64,000 nucleotides of DNA from DATBSL01 sp963729875 (GTDB lineage Bacteria > Acidobacteriota > Vicinamibacteria > Fen-336). The notes beneath the pieces were generated by a model. That model saw nothing but the letters and a program-made list of their open reading frames with translations, was not told the DNA's origin and ran no database searches. The first letter of the stretch is position 1, and every line of letters starts with the position of its first letter. Made by a program: the position numbers and the translations under genes. Location: NCBI GenBank assembly GCA_963729875.1, contig CAVSPR010000002.1:682001-746000 (forward strand), given 5' to 3'. Of the stretch, positions 27,209 to 35,989 are shown piece by piece.

Positions 27209-27495
27209 CGGGTCCCTCGCCGACCCCGCGCGTACGCCCGGGGCCGGTGCCCGGCCCGCGCCGCCACCGCCTCGTCGACGCGAGCGAAGAACGGGTCCGT
27301 GTCCTCCAGCCAGCCCCGGACCCCCGCCAGGCCCTCGCCGGCGTCCGGCGGCCGCGGCGGGACGAGCCGGGCCATGGGGCGACCGCGGCGCGTGATGAGG
27401 ATCGTCTCGCCCCCGTAGGCCACGCGCCCCAGCAGGTCTGAGAGCCGCTTCTTCGCCTCCGCCACGTTCACGGACTCCGCTGCTGCCTTCCTCAC
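27205..27495 (-). CDS. vapB: VapB/Phd-type antitoxin
   Basis: A 96-residue antitoxin. The N-terminal Phd/YefM DNA-binding fold is clear (SVNVAEAKKRLSDLLGRV, GGETILITRRGRPMARLVP). The C-terminal half (GVRGWLEDTDPFFARVDEAV) is the toxin-binding tail. It starts with GTG, 7 bases after GAGGAGG (27509 to 27503 on this strand). The GTG also overlaps the stop of the upstream membrane protein gene (GTGA). Antitoxins of this type repress their own promoter, and the palindrome directly upstream is the obvious operator. Confidence 0.88.
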   Translation of the reverse strand: MRKAAAESVNVAEAKKRLSDLLGRVAYGGETILITRRGRPMARLVPPRPPDAGEGLAGVRGWLEDTDPFFARVDEAVAARAGHRPRAYARGRRGTR

Positions 27496-27884
27496 CGGCC
27501 GGCCTCCTCATGACCATCATGACCCAGTGGGTTATGATGGTCAAGACGGCGAGGGCAGAGCCAGGCGTCCACGATCGAGGCGAGCCAGATCGCGACGATG
27601 CCGAGCGTCGCCCACAGGAAGAACGACGCGTTGGCGCGGTGGACCTCGGCGACCAGGCGGAAGGGGAGGGCGGGGTCCAGGATCGCGGCGGGGTCCGGTG
27701 GCATGAGCCGATCGGTCTCCCGGATCACGCGCCGCACCACCGCCACGAGCAGCGCGACACTCGAGCCGGCGAAGGCGAGGGCCCGCCAGGGGTGGCCGGT
27801 CACGAGCTGGCCGAGGCCCGGGAAGACGAGGGCGGAGAGCAGCAGGCCTCGCCGGGGACTCGGGGCCGTCGTCCGGCCCCTCAT
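27492..27884 (-). CDS. Small membrane protein with TM2-like repeats
   Basis: A 130-residue protein with three hydrophobic segments (LLLSALVFPGLGQLVTG; ALAFAGSSVALLVAVV; FFLWATLGIVAIWLASIVDAW). The first, with PGLGQ and a following WRA, resembles the start of DUF5683/TM2-type proteins. Its ATG overlaps the stop of the dioxygenase-like gene (ATGA). Its last 17 codons run through the vapBC operator palindrome and its stop overlaps the vapB start. That tail (HHNPLGHDGHEE) is therefore constrained by the operator rather than by function. Confidence 0.65.
   Translation of the reverse strand: MRGRTTAPSPRRGLLLSALVFPGLGQLVTGHPWRALAFAGSSVALLVAVVRRVIRETDRLMPPDPAAILDPALPFRLVAEVHRANASFFLWATLGIVAIWLASIVDAWLCPRRLDHHNPLGHDGHEEAGR
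27511..27544 (-). promoter_or_regulatory. vapBC promoter embedded in a 33-bp operator palindrome
   Basis: Bases 27511-27526 and 27528-27543 are inverted copies with a single mismatch around one central G. Read on the minus strand the same DNA holds -35 TTGACC (27544 to 27539), a 17-base spacer, and -10 CATGAT (27521 to 27516), followed by GAGGAGG and the GTG of vapB. Repressor binding would cover the whole promoter. Confidence 0.75.
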
Positions 27885-28669
27885 GGCGCGGCCAGGGCGA
27901 AACAGCGCAGGGACAGGGTCCCGTAGCGGAAACCCCGGTAGACGCTCTCGACGCCGTCGCGCCCGTCGCGCGCGCCCACGACGAAGAAGATCGGGTCGAA
28001 GTGCTCGCTCGTGGGCACGGCGAGCGCCGCGTGCGGCGCGCGCGCGGCGTAGGCGGCGAGAGCGTCGGTGTCTTTCGCCTCGAGCCGCTCGTCGACCCAC
28101 TCGCCGAAGGCCGCCGCCCAGGGCTCGGGCGGCGCGTCGGCGTCGTCCCAGTGCAGCCGGTGCAGGTTGTGGACGACGCCCCCGCTGCCCAGGAGCAGGA
28201 CGCCCCGCTCTCGCAGCGGCGCGAGCGCCGCGCCCATGGCAATGAGACTCGTCGGCGTGCGCGGCACGGGCAGCGAGACCTCGACCACGGGCACGTCCGC
28301 CGCGGGGTACAGGAGCCTCAGGGGGACCCACACGCCGTGGTCCCAGCCCCGCTGCGCGTCGAGCACCGGCTCGAGCGACGCCCCGGCAAAGGCGTCCGCC
28401 ACCTCGCGGGCGAGGTCCGGCGCGCCGGGCGCGGGGTAGCGGACCGCGTAGAGGGCCGGGGGGAAGCCGTAGAAGTCGTAGATGAGGGCAGGATGGGCGG
28501 CGGCGCTCACGCGCACCGGGCCGCGAGCCTCCGCGTGGGCGGAGACCACGACGATGGCGCGGGGCCTCGGCCGTCCCCGCGCCCACGCGCCGAGCGCCCG
28601 GGTGTACGCGTCGTCGTCGAGGGCCGCGCTCGGCGCGCCGTGCGAGACGAAGAGCACCGGGAAGGCCAC
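27881..28669 (-). CDS. ygiD: DODA-type extradiol ring-cleavage dioxygenase (YgiD-like)
   Basis: A 262-residue class III (LigB-fold) extradiol dioxygenase. Metal ligands fit the zinc-dependent YgiD/DOPA-dioxygenase group: FVSHGAPS (His), VVSAHAEARG (His), WDHGVWVPL (His) and GSGGVVHNL. Members open catechol rings such as L-DOPA 4,5-cleavage; the physiological substrate in bacteria is not settled. The GTG start has AAGGAG 7 bases upstream. Divergent from the rhodanese-methyltransferase gene and followed by an overlapping membrane protein gene. Confidence 0.85.
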   Translation of the reverse strand: MAFPVLFVSHGAPSAALDDDAYTRALGAWARGRPRPRAIVVVSAHAEARGPVRVSAAAHPALIYDFYGFPPALYAVRYPAPGAPDLAREVADAFAGASLEPVLDAQRGWDHGVWVPLRLLYPAADVPVVEVSLPVPRTPTSLIAMGAALAPLRERGVLLLGSGGVVHNLHRLHWDDADAPPEPWAAAFGEWVDERLEAKDTDALAAYAARAPHAALAVPTSEHFDPIFFVVGARDGRDGVESVYRGFRYGTLSLRCFALAAP

Positions 28670-28730
28670 GGCTACGCTCCTTGCCTCGACGCCGTGATCC
28701 CGCGCACGCTCGCCCCTCTTGCGCGGGTCT

Positions 28731-28736
28731 TATGAT
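28731..28736 (+). promoter_or_regulatory. -10 hexamer TATGAT near start of rhodanese-methyltransferase gene
   Basis: TATGAT ends 9 bases before an in-frame TTG at 28746; any mRNA would begin within 2-3 bases of that codon. The upstream in-frame ATG at 28719 would lie before the -10 and is therefore unlikely. Confidence 0.45.
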
Positions 28737-28745
28737 CCGTCCGCC

Positions 28746-29744
28746 TTGCCCACGCTCCCCGTCACTATAGACCGCGGGCCCCGCTCGCACCAGAACGTGT
28801 CGCCGGACGAGGTGGACGGCCTCCTCGCGCGCGGGGCCCTGGTCCTCGACGTGCGCACGCCCCGCGAGCACGAGGAGCTCGGCCACATCCCCGGAGCCCT
28901 GCTCCTCCCGCTCGAGCTCGTGGCCGCCGCCCCCGCCGTCCTGGCCGACGGCCGACCCGTCGTCGTGGTCTGCGAGCACGGCGTGCGCTCGCGGCAGGCG
29001 GCCGTCCTTCTCGCCGAGGCCGGGGTCGAGGCCTTCAACATGGCCGGCGGGATGTCCCGCTGGGTCGGGCCGCGCGTGCACGAGCCGTCGGCGGTCGCCG
29101 GGCCGTCCTCCTGGCTCCTCTCGAACGCGCTCCTGGCGCCCCGCGGCGCGAGGACGCTCGACGTGGCCTGCGGCCGCGGCCGTCACGCGCTGTTCCTCGC
29201 CAGCGCCGGCTACCCGGTCCGGGCGGTGGACCGCGAGCCGGGCCAGGTGGGCTGGCTGAACGCCCTCGCCCGGCGGCTCAAGCTGCCGCTCGACGCGGCG
29301 GTCGTCGACCTCGAGGCTGCCGACGTGGACCTCGGTGAGGAGGAGTGGGAGCTCGTCCTGGTCTTCAACTATCTGCACCGCCCGCTCTTCCCGTCGCTCT
29401 TCCGCGCGCTGAGGCCGGGCGGGGTGCTGCTCTGCGAGACGTTCACGGTCGACCAGGCGAGGCGCGGGCGCCCGAAGAGCCCCGATCACCTGCTCCTTCC
29501 GGGCGAGCTGCCCCGGCTCGTGGCCCCGCTCGAGGTCGTGCGTCAGAGGGAGGGCGAGGTCGACGGGCGCGCGCTCGCGTCCGTCGTGGCCCGCAAGGCG
29601 CCCTCGCGCAGCGTCGCCACGAGCCAGGCGAAGGAGACGAAGAGCGTGGCCGAAGCGCCCGCCATCCAGAGGCGCCCGGCGCGCGCCACCGCGTCGCCTT
29701 CCAGGGGCCCGGGCAGGAGGACCCCGGGGGCCATGAGGAGGTAG
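28746..29744 (+). CDS. Rhodanese-methyltransferase fusion protein
   Basis: About 332 residues. The N-terminal 100 residues form a rhodanese domain (SPDEVDGLLARGALVLDVRTP, then the active-site loop VVCEHGVRSRQAA, Cys present, GGMSRWVG). The second part is a TehB-like SAM methyltransferase: LDVACGRGRHALFLASAG (motif I), VRAVDREPG, LVLVFNYLHRPLFPSL, LRPGGVLLCETFT. The fusion suggests methylation of a sulfur, selenium or tellurium compound, as proposed for such pairs. The last about 45 residues (after ASVVARKAPSR) are low-complexity read-through overlapping the convergent GT87 gene; the natural end may be near 29605. The start is TTG by promoter position. Confidence 0.78.
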   Translation: MPTLPVTIDRGPRSHQNVSPDEVDGLLARGALVLDVRTPREHEELGHIPGALLLPLELVAAAPAVLADGRPVVVVCEHGVRSRQAAVLLAEAGVEAFNMAGGMSRWVGPRVHEPSAVAGPSSWLLSNALLAPRGARTLDVACGRGRHALFLASAGYPVRAVDREPGQVGWLNALARRLKLPLDAAVVDLEAADVDLGEEEWELVLVFNYLHRPLFPSLFRALRPGGVLLCETFTVDQARRGRPKSPDHLLLPGELPRLVAPLEVVRQREGEVDGRALASVVARKAPSRSVATSQAKETKSVAEAPAIQRRPARATASPSRGPGRRTPGAMRR

Positions 29745-30733
29745 AACCCGACGAGGCCGGCGGAGGCCGCTACCGCGTGGAGCAAGGCGAGCCGGCCGGG
29801 GCGCAGCAGCCCCAGGGGGACCGCCCAGAGCAGGTACTGCGCGCTCTGCAGCCCGTAGAGCGAGGCGAAGGCCAGCAGGGTGACGAGGACGGCCCGGTCC
29901 GCAGGGAGACGCAGCCGGCCGGCCCACCTCGCGAAGACCAGGGCGGCCCAGGCCGCGAGGAAGAGGCCCCTGGAGACGGCCGAGGCCAGGGGCCAGAAGC
30001 GCGCCTCGCTCCGCGTCAGGTCGCCCGTTGCGAGCCACTCGGCCCCGCGCAGGACCCCGGTCCAGCCGAAGTCGGCGACTCCGGCGTAGGCGAACAGCTC
30101 TCGCCGGAGGGCGCCGGGGTCGGCCACCGCGAAGGGTAGCAGGAGGAGAGCGCCGGGGCCGAGGGCGAGCAGCGCGTAGCGTGCCGCCTCCCGCCACCCC
30201 CGGCCCCAGGCGAGGAGCGGCAGCGCCAGGACCGGGAACGACTTGGTCGCGATCGCGGCGGAGAGGGCGAGGGCGGACGCGTCGCGCCGGTCCTCGGCCT
30301 GCGCCTCGACCGCGAGCAGGAGGAAGAGGAGGGCGACGGCGTCGAACTGGCCGTGGACGCCCGTCACGAGCAGGCTGACCGGGTGGACGGCGTAGAGCCA
30401 CGGAGCGAGGGGGGAGGCCCGGCCCCTGCGGGCGGCGGCGGCGAGGAGCGCCACGAGCAGGAGGTCGGCGGCAACGACCGGAAGCTTGACGTTGACGGGG
30501 AACGAGCCCACCCCGCGGCGCGCGAGCCATTCCGCGGTCGCCTCCGCCGCCGCCCACGGCGGGGGGTAGGGGTAAAGGTGCTTCGTCTCGTACGGGTTCC
30601 AGGAGACGTCGAGCAGGTGACGGGCCACGCGCTGGTAGCGCTTGACGTCCGCCTCGACGCGATCCGTCGCCAGGACGAGGGCGAGGCGCAGCGCGAGCGC
30701 GACCAGGGCGGCGCCGGCGAGCGAGCGCCTCAC
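29543..30733 (-). CDS. GT87-like polyprenyl-phosphate-mannose-type membrane glycosyltransferase
   Basis: A 396-residue protein with about 10 transmembrane segments. The N-terminus RLALVLATDRVEADVKRYQRV and SWNPYETKHLYPYPPPW, then VHPVSLLVTGVHGQFDAVALLF and IATKSFPVLALPLLAW, are typical of the GT87/DUF2029 family, which uses polyprenyl-phosphate mannose in envelope glycan assembly. The GTG start overlaps the stop of the CHAT gene (GTGA). The last about 20 residues look unconserved and overlap the convergent methyltransferase gene. Confidence 0.8.
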   Translation of the reverse strand: MRRSLAGAALVALALRLALVLATDRVEADVKRYQRVARHLLDVSWNPYETKHLYPYPPPWAAAEATAEWLARRGVGSFPVNVKLPVVAADLLLVALLAAAARRGRASPLAPWLYAVHPVSLLVTGVHGQFDAVALLFLLLAVEAQAEDRRDASALALSAAIATKSFPVLALPLLAWGRGWREAARYALLALGPGALLLLPFAVADPGALRRELFAYAGVADFGWTGVLRGAEWLATGDLTRSEARFWPLASAVSRGLFLAAWAALVFARWAGRLRLPADRAVLVTLLAFASLYGLQSAQYLLWAVPLGLLRPGRLALLHAVAASAGLVGFYLLMAPGVLLPGPLEGDAVARAGRLWMAGASATLFVSFAWLVATLREGALRATTDASARPSTSPSL

Positions 30734-31887
30734 CGCAGCGTCTCGCGCGGGTCGCGCGCGAAGACGACGGGGACAGCCCAGTCGAGCCGCGACGGGCCGA
30801 GGTCCCGGCCGACCGCGACCCGGGCCTCCCGGGCGGCGTCGCCCAGGGAGCGGCCGCCGGCGAGTTGGGCGTAGAGCTCGCGGGCGAAGGCGGTCGCGGC
30901 CGCGTCGAGCACCGAGTACTGGTTGGCCACGACCGCGGGCAGCCCCGCGGCCACGAGCGCCGGTGCGATCCCGCGGTTCCACTCGACGCGCCCGCCGCGC
31001 CCCGTCTCGCAGGCGTTGAGGAAGACGAGGCGCAGGCCGCGGCCGCACAGGATCGTGCGCAGCGCCTCGGCCTCGAGGGGCCGGGGCCGCCCCCGCTCGT
31101 CCTCGAGGAGTAGCGAGCCCTCGCGCGAGCGCTCGTCGAAGTCGCCGTGGCCCACGAAGTGCAGCACGTCGACGCGGCCCGCGGCGAGGCGGCCCTGGAG
31201 GCGGCCGGGAGTGGGCTTCTCGAGGACCTCGACCTCGGCCCGCCCGGCCCGCGACAGGGACCGGAAGGCCTGGCGGAGGTCCTTCATCTCGGTGGCCGTG
31301 TCGAGGGACACCGCCCCGCGCGGCTGGGAGACGACCGCCAGGATCCGCAGGGGACCCCGGCCACGCGGCGGGGCCTCGGCGGGAACCGCCGTGAAGGCGT
31401 TGCGGACGAAGCTCACCGAGGACGTGGCGAGGAACTCACGGCGGGACGGGTCGAAGGTGAGCTCCCACGGCTTGTCGGCCACCCAGTCGAGCATCGAGGT
31501 GAAGACCACGTGGAGCGCGCGGCCTTTCTGCAGCGCGCGCGCGGTGTCGTAGAGCCTGCGCACGTCCCCCGGGAACAGGGTCTCGAAGAGGTCGCGCCCG
31601 AGCTCCCGCAGCTCGCGCCCGCCGGGCAGCTCGCGCCCGCGTGCGCGGCCCTCGAGGACGGCGAGGGTCCGCTCGTGGGCGCGGATGATGCGCTGCCAGC
31701 GCGCGCCCGCCTCCCCCCCGCGCCGCGGAAAGGGGGCCAGCACGCGCGCGTTGCGGAAGGTGGCGAGAACCTGCGCCCCGTCCGGGGCGGGGGCGTGCCC
31801 CGGCCCTGTGGTCAGGGCACGTCCTGGTCCCTCGACCAGGGCCAGGACGAAGAGCTCGAGGACGTCGGCGGGGGCCCGCGGCGGCAC
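30730..31887 (-). CDS. CHAT-domain (caspase-like) protein
   Basis: A 385-residue protein. The C-terminal two-thirds is a CHAT domain, a clan CD cysteine-peptidase fold: the strand RILAVVSQPRG, the catalytic His in LHFVGHGDF (H247), the catalytic Cys in FLNACETGRGG (C293), and VVANQYSVLDAAATAFARELY. Both catalytic residues are present, so protease activity is plausible. The N-terminal 110 residues have no family I can name (GRELRELGRDLFETLFPG is also seen before CHAT domains elsewhere). Unlike many CHAT proteins it lacks TPR repeats. It lies 16 bases after the HEAT-DUF349 gene, which is the natural candidate partner or substrate. Confidence 0.88.
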   Translation of the reverse strand: MPPRAPADVLELFVLALVEGPGRALTTGPGHAPAPDGAQVLATFRNARVLAPFPRRGGEAGARWQRIIRAHERTLAVLEGRARGRELPGGRELRELGRDLFETLFPGDVRRLYDTARALQKGRALHVVFTSMLDWVADKPWELTFDPSRREFLATSSVSFVRNAFTAVPAEAPPRGRGPLRILAVVSQPRGAVSLDTATEMKDLRQAFRSLSRAGRAEVEVLEKPTPGRLQGRLAAGRVDVLHFVGHGDFDERSREGSLLLEDERGRPRPLEAEALRTILCGRGLRLVFLNACETGRGGRVEWNRGIAPALVAAGLPAVVANQYSVLDAAATAFARELYAQLAGGRSLGDAAREARVAVGRDLGPSRLDWAVPVVFARDPRETLR

Positions 31888-31903
31888 CGGAGGCCCGCTC
31901 TCC

Positions 31904-34657
31904 CTAGCGCCTCTCGGACCGGCCCGGCCGCGGCCGCGAGGGGCGGCCGCCCGGCCGTGGCGCGTCGCCGTACGGCCGTTCCAGCTTCGGCCGCTGCTCC
32001 AGGAAGCGCCGGCAGGCCTGCTCGAACCGGGCCGACAGGTCGTGGCCCGCGGCCCCCGGCACCGGCCCGAGGCGCTTCCACGCGGCCTGCGCGGACTCCA
32101 CCTCGACGGACGCCGAGTGCCACCTGGCCTCGACCGCCGCCCGGCCGCCGATCGTGTTGCTGGCGAGCGCGTCGCGCAGGCGGGCGGCGAGCTCCTCCGC
32201 GGTCTGCGGCAGGGCCGCGCCGCCGCCGGGGGCGAGCTCCGCGAGCAGGCCCTCCACCCGCGCCAGGAGCTTCTCGGCCTTGCGGCGGCTCGCCTCGGGG
32301 TCGAGGTCGGTGCCCTCGAATGCGCCGGGGAAGGTCTCCACGAGCCGGTCGCGGACCCGGGAAAAGCGCTCCTCGAGAGCGGCCATCTGGTCGTGGGGAA
32401 GGCCCCCCGCCTGGCGCCACGCGGTCTGTGCGGTCTGCAGGCGCGACACCAGGTCGGCGGGTGGCTCGCCCGCCCCCCCCTCCGCCGGAAGCAACGCCTC
32501 GAGCTCGGTGCAGATCGTCTCCCGCGCCTGCTGCGCCGCCAGCCGGGCGTGCTCGTCGCGGTTCTTGTAGTGGTCGAAGAAGCGGTCGCAGGCGGCGCGG
32601 AAGCGCTGCCAGACGGCCTCCGAGCGGCTCTTCTTGACGGGGCCGATCGACCGCCACTCGGACTGCAGGCGCTTGAGCTCCGCCGCGGTCGACTCCCAGT
32701 CGGTCGAGTCCTGGATGGCCTCGGCCCGCTCGCAGAGGGCCTCCTTCTTCGCGAGGTTGTCCGCCCACTCGTGGCTGCGCTGGCTCCGGTGCTCCTGCCA
32801 GCGCGTGAAGAAGCGGTCGCACGGCCGGCGGAACCGCTCCCACAGCCGCTGCGACACCGCGCGCGGCACCGGGCCGACCGCCTTCCACTCGGCCTGCAGC
32901 TTCCGCAGCTCCTCCGCCGTCTGGGTCCACTCGGCCGACTCCGCCAGGGCCTCCGCCCGCTCGCAGAGGGCCTCCTTCTTCTTCAGGTTCTCCGCGAGCT
33001 CCTCGGCCTGCTTCGCGAAGAAGGCGTCGGTGTGCGCCTTGACCTGGTCGCGCGCCGCCTTGAAGCGCTTCCACAGCGCCTCGGCCTTCTCCTTGGGCGC
33101 CTCCTTGGCCTGCTTCCACCGGGCGTCGAGCTCGCGCAGGCCCGAGGCGGCCTTCTCCAGGTCCTCCTCGCCGAGCAGGGCCTCGGCCTGCTCGCACAGC
33201 TCTTCCTGGACGGTGACGTTCGCCCAGCGCTTCCACTCGGCGTCCTCGCGCAGCTGCTGGACGAACGGGTAGAGGTGCTTGCGCGCCGCCTCGAGGCGGG
33301 CGACCGCGACCTCGCGGTCGCGGCGGCTGGGGAAGTGGCCGGGGTGGTCGAGGGCGTCCCGGATCTCGCGGAGGACCGGCTCGGCCTCCCGCAGGGGCGC
33401 CTCGGCTCCCTGCGCCACGAGGGCCTCCGCGCGGTCGGCGAGCCGCAGCAGCTCCTCGAGGTGCTGCTGGTCCTTCTGCGTCAGCTCGGCGCGGGCGGCC
33501 TCGCCCCGCGCTCGCAGCGCGGCCGCCGCCGCCTCGAAGCGCGCGCGCAGCTCGGGAAGATCGACATCGGCCGTCGCCTCGCGCCACCGGGCCTCGAGCG
33601 CGTGGAAGGCCGTCCGGGCCGCCGCGAGCTCCTGCCCGGCCAGGGCCTCGACCTCTTCGACGAGCGGGGCGATCTGCTCGCGCCGCGCCAGCCCGGCCCG
33701 CCAGGCCGCCTGGCGCGCCTCGGCCGCGGCCAGGGCCTCCTCGATCCGCGTGTCGAGCAAAGCACCCTCGGTCCCGGCGAGCGGCGCCAGCGCCGCGCGC
33801 GCCTGGCGGGCGTTCTCGAGCGCCGCCTCGATCCCCTCGCCGGAGGCGGCGTTGAGAGCGGCGACGAGCGCGGCGCGGGCCTCCGTGGCCTGCGCGCGCT
33901 CCTCCCTCTCCTGCTCGTGCCGGGCCCGGGCCTCCTCGTAGAGCCGCCGTTCGGCCTCGTCGTCGATCGGCACCGGAGCGGGGGCGGAGGCTGGGGCGGG
34001 GGCGGCCGGCTCGCCCGTCTCCAGGCGGGCCCGGGCGCGGCGCGCCGCCGCGCTCGCCTTCGCCTTCTGGGCGACGGCCCGGAGGGCCTCGGGATCGGCG
34101 AGCCGGTCCACGGCGGCCACGGCCACGGCTTTCTGCTCGGTCTTCAGGGCCAGGGCGAGGAGCGTGGGGCCGTCCTCGATCCGGCCGAGGGCGAGCAGGC
34201 GAGTGGGAATGTCCGCCGCCTCGCGCACGACCGAGGCCAGCGTCTTCGGGTCGCCGAGCGCCCGGACCGCGGCCTCGCGCGTCGCGTGGAGCGCGGCGGC
34301 CTTCGCCACCGCCGCGAGATGCCTCGTGTCCTTGAGGCCCGCCACCGCCGTCCGTCCCGCCGCCTCGTCGTGCTCGTGAACGGCGAGGTGGGCGAGGCGC
34401 CCCTCGGCCTCGTCCCGCACCGCAGGGTCGGCATCCGCGCCGGCGATCCCGGCGAGGACGTCCGCGTCGGAGAGCTTCTTCACCGCCGCCCGGCGCACCC
34501 GCGCGTCGGCGTCCTCGCGGGCGAGGGCGAGCACGAGGTCGCGCTCGGAGGCGGAGAGGCGGAGCACGGCCTCGGCCCGGACGGCGGGGTCGGGGTGCTG
34601 CCACTCGGGCTTGCTGCGGAACCGTTCGATGAGCGTTTTCAGGGTCGTCTCCACCAC
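31904..34657 (-). CDS. Large HEAT-repeat plus DUF349 coiled-coil protein
   Basis: A 917-residue cytoplasmic protein. Residues 1-215 show HEAT-like repeats (DPAVRAEAVLRLSASE; DADARVRRAAVKKLSD; DPAVRDEAEGRLAHLA; TREAAVRALGD). The remainder is a long helical region with several DUF349 units, each of the form ELRKLQAEWKAVGPVPR ... LWERFRRPCDRFF; at least five are clear. The tail is basic (GGRPSRPRPGRSERR). Two GTG codons in tandem may start it, with GGAGG 5-8 bases upstream; TATAGT at 34682 to 34677 is the likely -10. DUF349 proteins have been linked to ribosome- or envelope-stress in some bacteria, but no mechanism is known to me. Confidence 0.85.
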   Translation of the reverse strand: MVETTLKTLIERFRSKPEWQHPDPAVRAEAVLRLSASERDLVLALAREDADARVRRAAVKKLSDADVLAGIAGADADPAVRDEAEGRLAHLAVHEHDEAAGRTAVAGLKDTRHLAAVAKAAALHATREAAVRALGDPKTLASVVREAADIPTRLLALGRIEDGPTLLALALKTEQKAVAVAAVDRLADPEALRAVAQKAKASAAARRARARLETGEPAAPAPASAPAPVPIDDEAERRLYEEARARHEQEREERAQATEARAALVAALNAASGEGIEAALENARQARAALAPLAGTEGALLDTRIEEALAAAEARQAAWRAGLARREQIAPLVEEVEALAGQELAAARTAFHALEARWREATADVDLPELRARFEAAAAALRARGEAARAELTQKDQQHLEELLRLADRAEALVAQGAEAPLREAEPVLREIRDALDHPGHFPSRRDREVAVARLEAARKHLYPFVQQLREDAEWKRWANVTVQEELCEQAEALLGEEDLEKAASGLRELDARWKQAKEAPKEKAEALWKRFKAARDQVKAHTDAFFAKQAEELAENLKKKEALCERAEALAESAEWTQTAEELRKLQAEWKAVGPVPRAVSQRLWERFRRPCDRFFTRWQEHRSQRSHEWADNLAKKEALCERAEAIQDSTDWESTAAELKRLQSEWRSIGPVKKSRSEAVWQRFRAACDRFFDHYKNRDEHARLAAQQARETICTELEALLPAEGGAGEPPADLVSRLQTAQTAWRQAGGLPHDQMAALEERFSRVRDRLVETFPGAFEGTDLDPEASRRKAEKLLARVEGLLAELAPGGGAALPQTAEELAARLRDALASNTIGGRAAVEARWHSASVEVESAQAAWKRLGPVPGAAGHDLSARFEQACRRFLEQRPKLERPYGDAPRPGGRPSRPRPGRSERR

Positions 34658-34722
34658 GGCGGCCTCCGGACCCCCGACTATACTCCAAGGCCGCGGGGCA
34701 CTGCCGCGACGGGACGGGGCGG

Positions 34723-35985
34723 CTAGGGTCGGGCGGGCACCCCGTCCAGGGCCTCGATCGTGGCGGTCGAGGCCGGCCGCTCCGCCGAGAGCCGCCGCGC
34801 CACCTCCTCCGCCCGGCGCATCACCCGAAGCACGTTCCCGCTCGCGAGCTTGCCGAGGTCCTCGTCGCTCCAGCCGCGGCGGGCGAGCTCGGCCAGCAGG
34901 CGCGGGTAGCCGGAGACGTCGGACAGGCCCTCCGGCCACGCGTCGTTGCCGTCGAAGTCGCCCCCGAGCCCGACGTGGTCCGCTCCCGCGACCTTCCGGA
35001 CGTGATCCACGTGGTCCGCGACCTGGGCGATCGTGACCGTGATCTTCGGCATGCGGGAGGAGATCTCCTTCCCGATCCGCTGCCGCTCGGCGGGGTCGGC
35101 GACCCCGCGGGTGCGCTCCTCGTACTCCTTCCAGAGCGGTGCGCTCGCCTTCGAGAACTCGGGCGACACGAAGGCGTTCACGAATGTCACCATCACGACG
35201 CCCCCGTTCGCCTTCATCCGCGCGAGGACGGCGTCGGGCACGTTGCGCGGGACGTCGCACAGCGCCCGTGCCGAGGAGTGGGAGAAGATGACGGGCGCCT
35301 CGGAGACCCGCAGCGCGTCCTCCATCGTCTCGTCGGAGACGTGGGAGAGGTCCACCAGCATGCCGAGGCGGTTCATCTCGCGCACGACCTCCTCGCCAAA
35401 GCGGGTGAGCCCGCCGTGGCGGTGCGTGTCGCCGGCGGCGTCGGCCCAGTCGAGGGTCACGTTGTGGGTGAGCGTCATGTACCGCACGCCGAGGTCGAAG
35501 TAGGCCCGGAGCGCCCCGAGCGAGCTCTCGATCGCGTGGCCGCCCTCGACGCCGAGGAGCGAGGCGACCCGCCCCGACCGCATCGCCCGCTCCACCTCGT
35601 CGGCGGTCGTGGCGAGGGCGAGGCGGTCCGGGTAGCGGGCGATCACCCGGAGGGCGATGTCGATCTGCTCGAGCTGCGTCCGGGCGAAGCCCCCCGGAAG
35701 CTCCCCCGGGATGTAGACCGACCAGAACTGGCCGCCGACGCCGCCCTCGCGCAGCCGCTCGAGGTCGGTGGCGCCCGGGGTGCGGGAGCGCAGGTCGTAG
35801 GCGACGACGTCGCGCGGCAAAGCCGCGTTCTCGCGGATGGCCCAGGGCAGGTCGTTGTGACCGTCGATCACCGGGTGGGCGGCGAGGACGCGCCGCACGC
35901 GCTCGAGGGCGGCATCCTCGCCCCGGCACACGCCGGGGAGGAGAAAGACGGCGGCGGCGAACGACCAGGCTCTCGGGTTTCTCAA
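34723..35985 (-). CDS. M19-family (renal dipeptidase-type) zinc dipeptidase, exported
   Basis: A 420-residue amidohydrolase-fold enzyme with signal peptide (MRNPRAWSFAAAVFLLPGVCRG). Binuclear zinc ligands are visible: VIDGHNDLPW (His, Asp), LLGVEGGHAIE (bridging Glu), VDLSHVSDETM (His), IFSHSSARAL (His), and DHVGLGGDFDG (Asp). M19 enzymes hydrolyse dipeptides, including D-amino-acid-containing ones, in the periplasm. The TTG start lies 4 bases past the stop of the zinc-ribbon gene. A promoter for the downstream DUF349 gene lies in the 65-base gap after it. Confidence 0.92.
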   Translation of the reverse strand: MRNPRAWSFAAAVFLLPGVCRGEDAALERVRRVLAAHPVIDGHNDLPWAIRENAALPRDVVAYDLRSRTPGATDLERLREGGVGGQFWSVYIPGELPGGFARTQLEQIDIALRVIARYPDRLALATTADEVERAMRSGRVASLLGVEGGHAIESSLGALRAYFDLGVRYMTLTHNVTLDWADAAGDTHRHGGLTRFGEEVVREMNRLGMLVDLSHVSDETMEDALRVSEAPVIFSHSSARALCDVPRNVPDAVLARMKANGGVVMVTFVNAFVSPEFSKASAPLWKEYEERTRGVADPAERQRIGKEISSRMPKITVTIAQVADHVDHVRKVAGADHVGLGGDFDGNDAWPEGLSDVSGYPRLLAELARRGWSDEDLGKLASGNVLRVMRRAEEVARRLSAERPASTATIEALDGVPARP

Positions 35986-35989
35986 GGGC

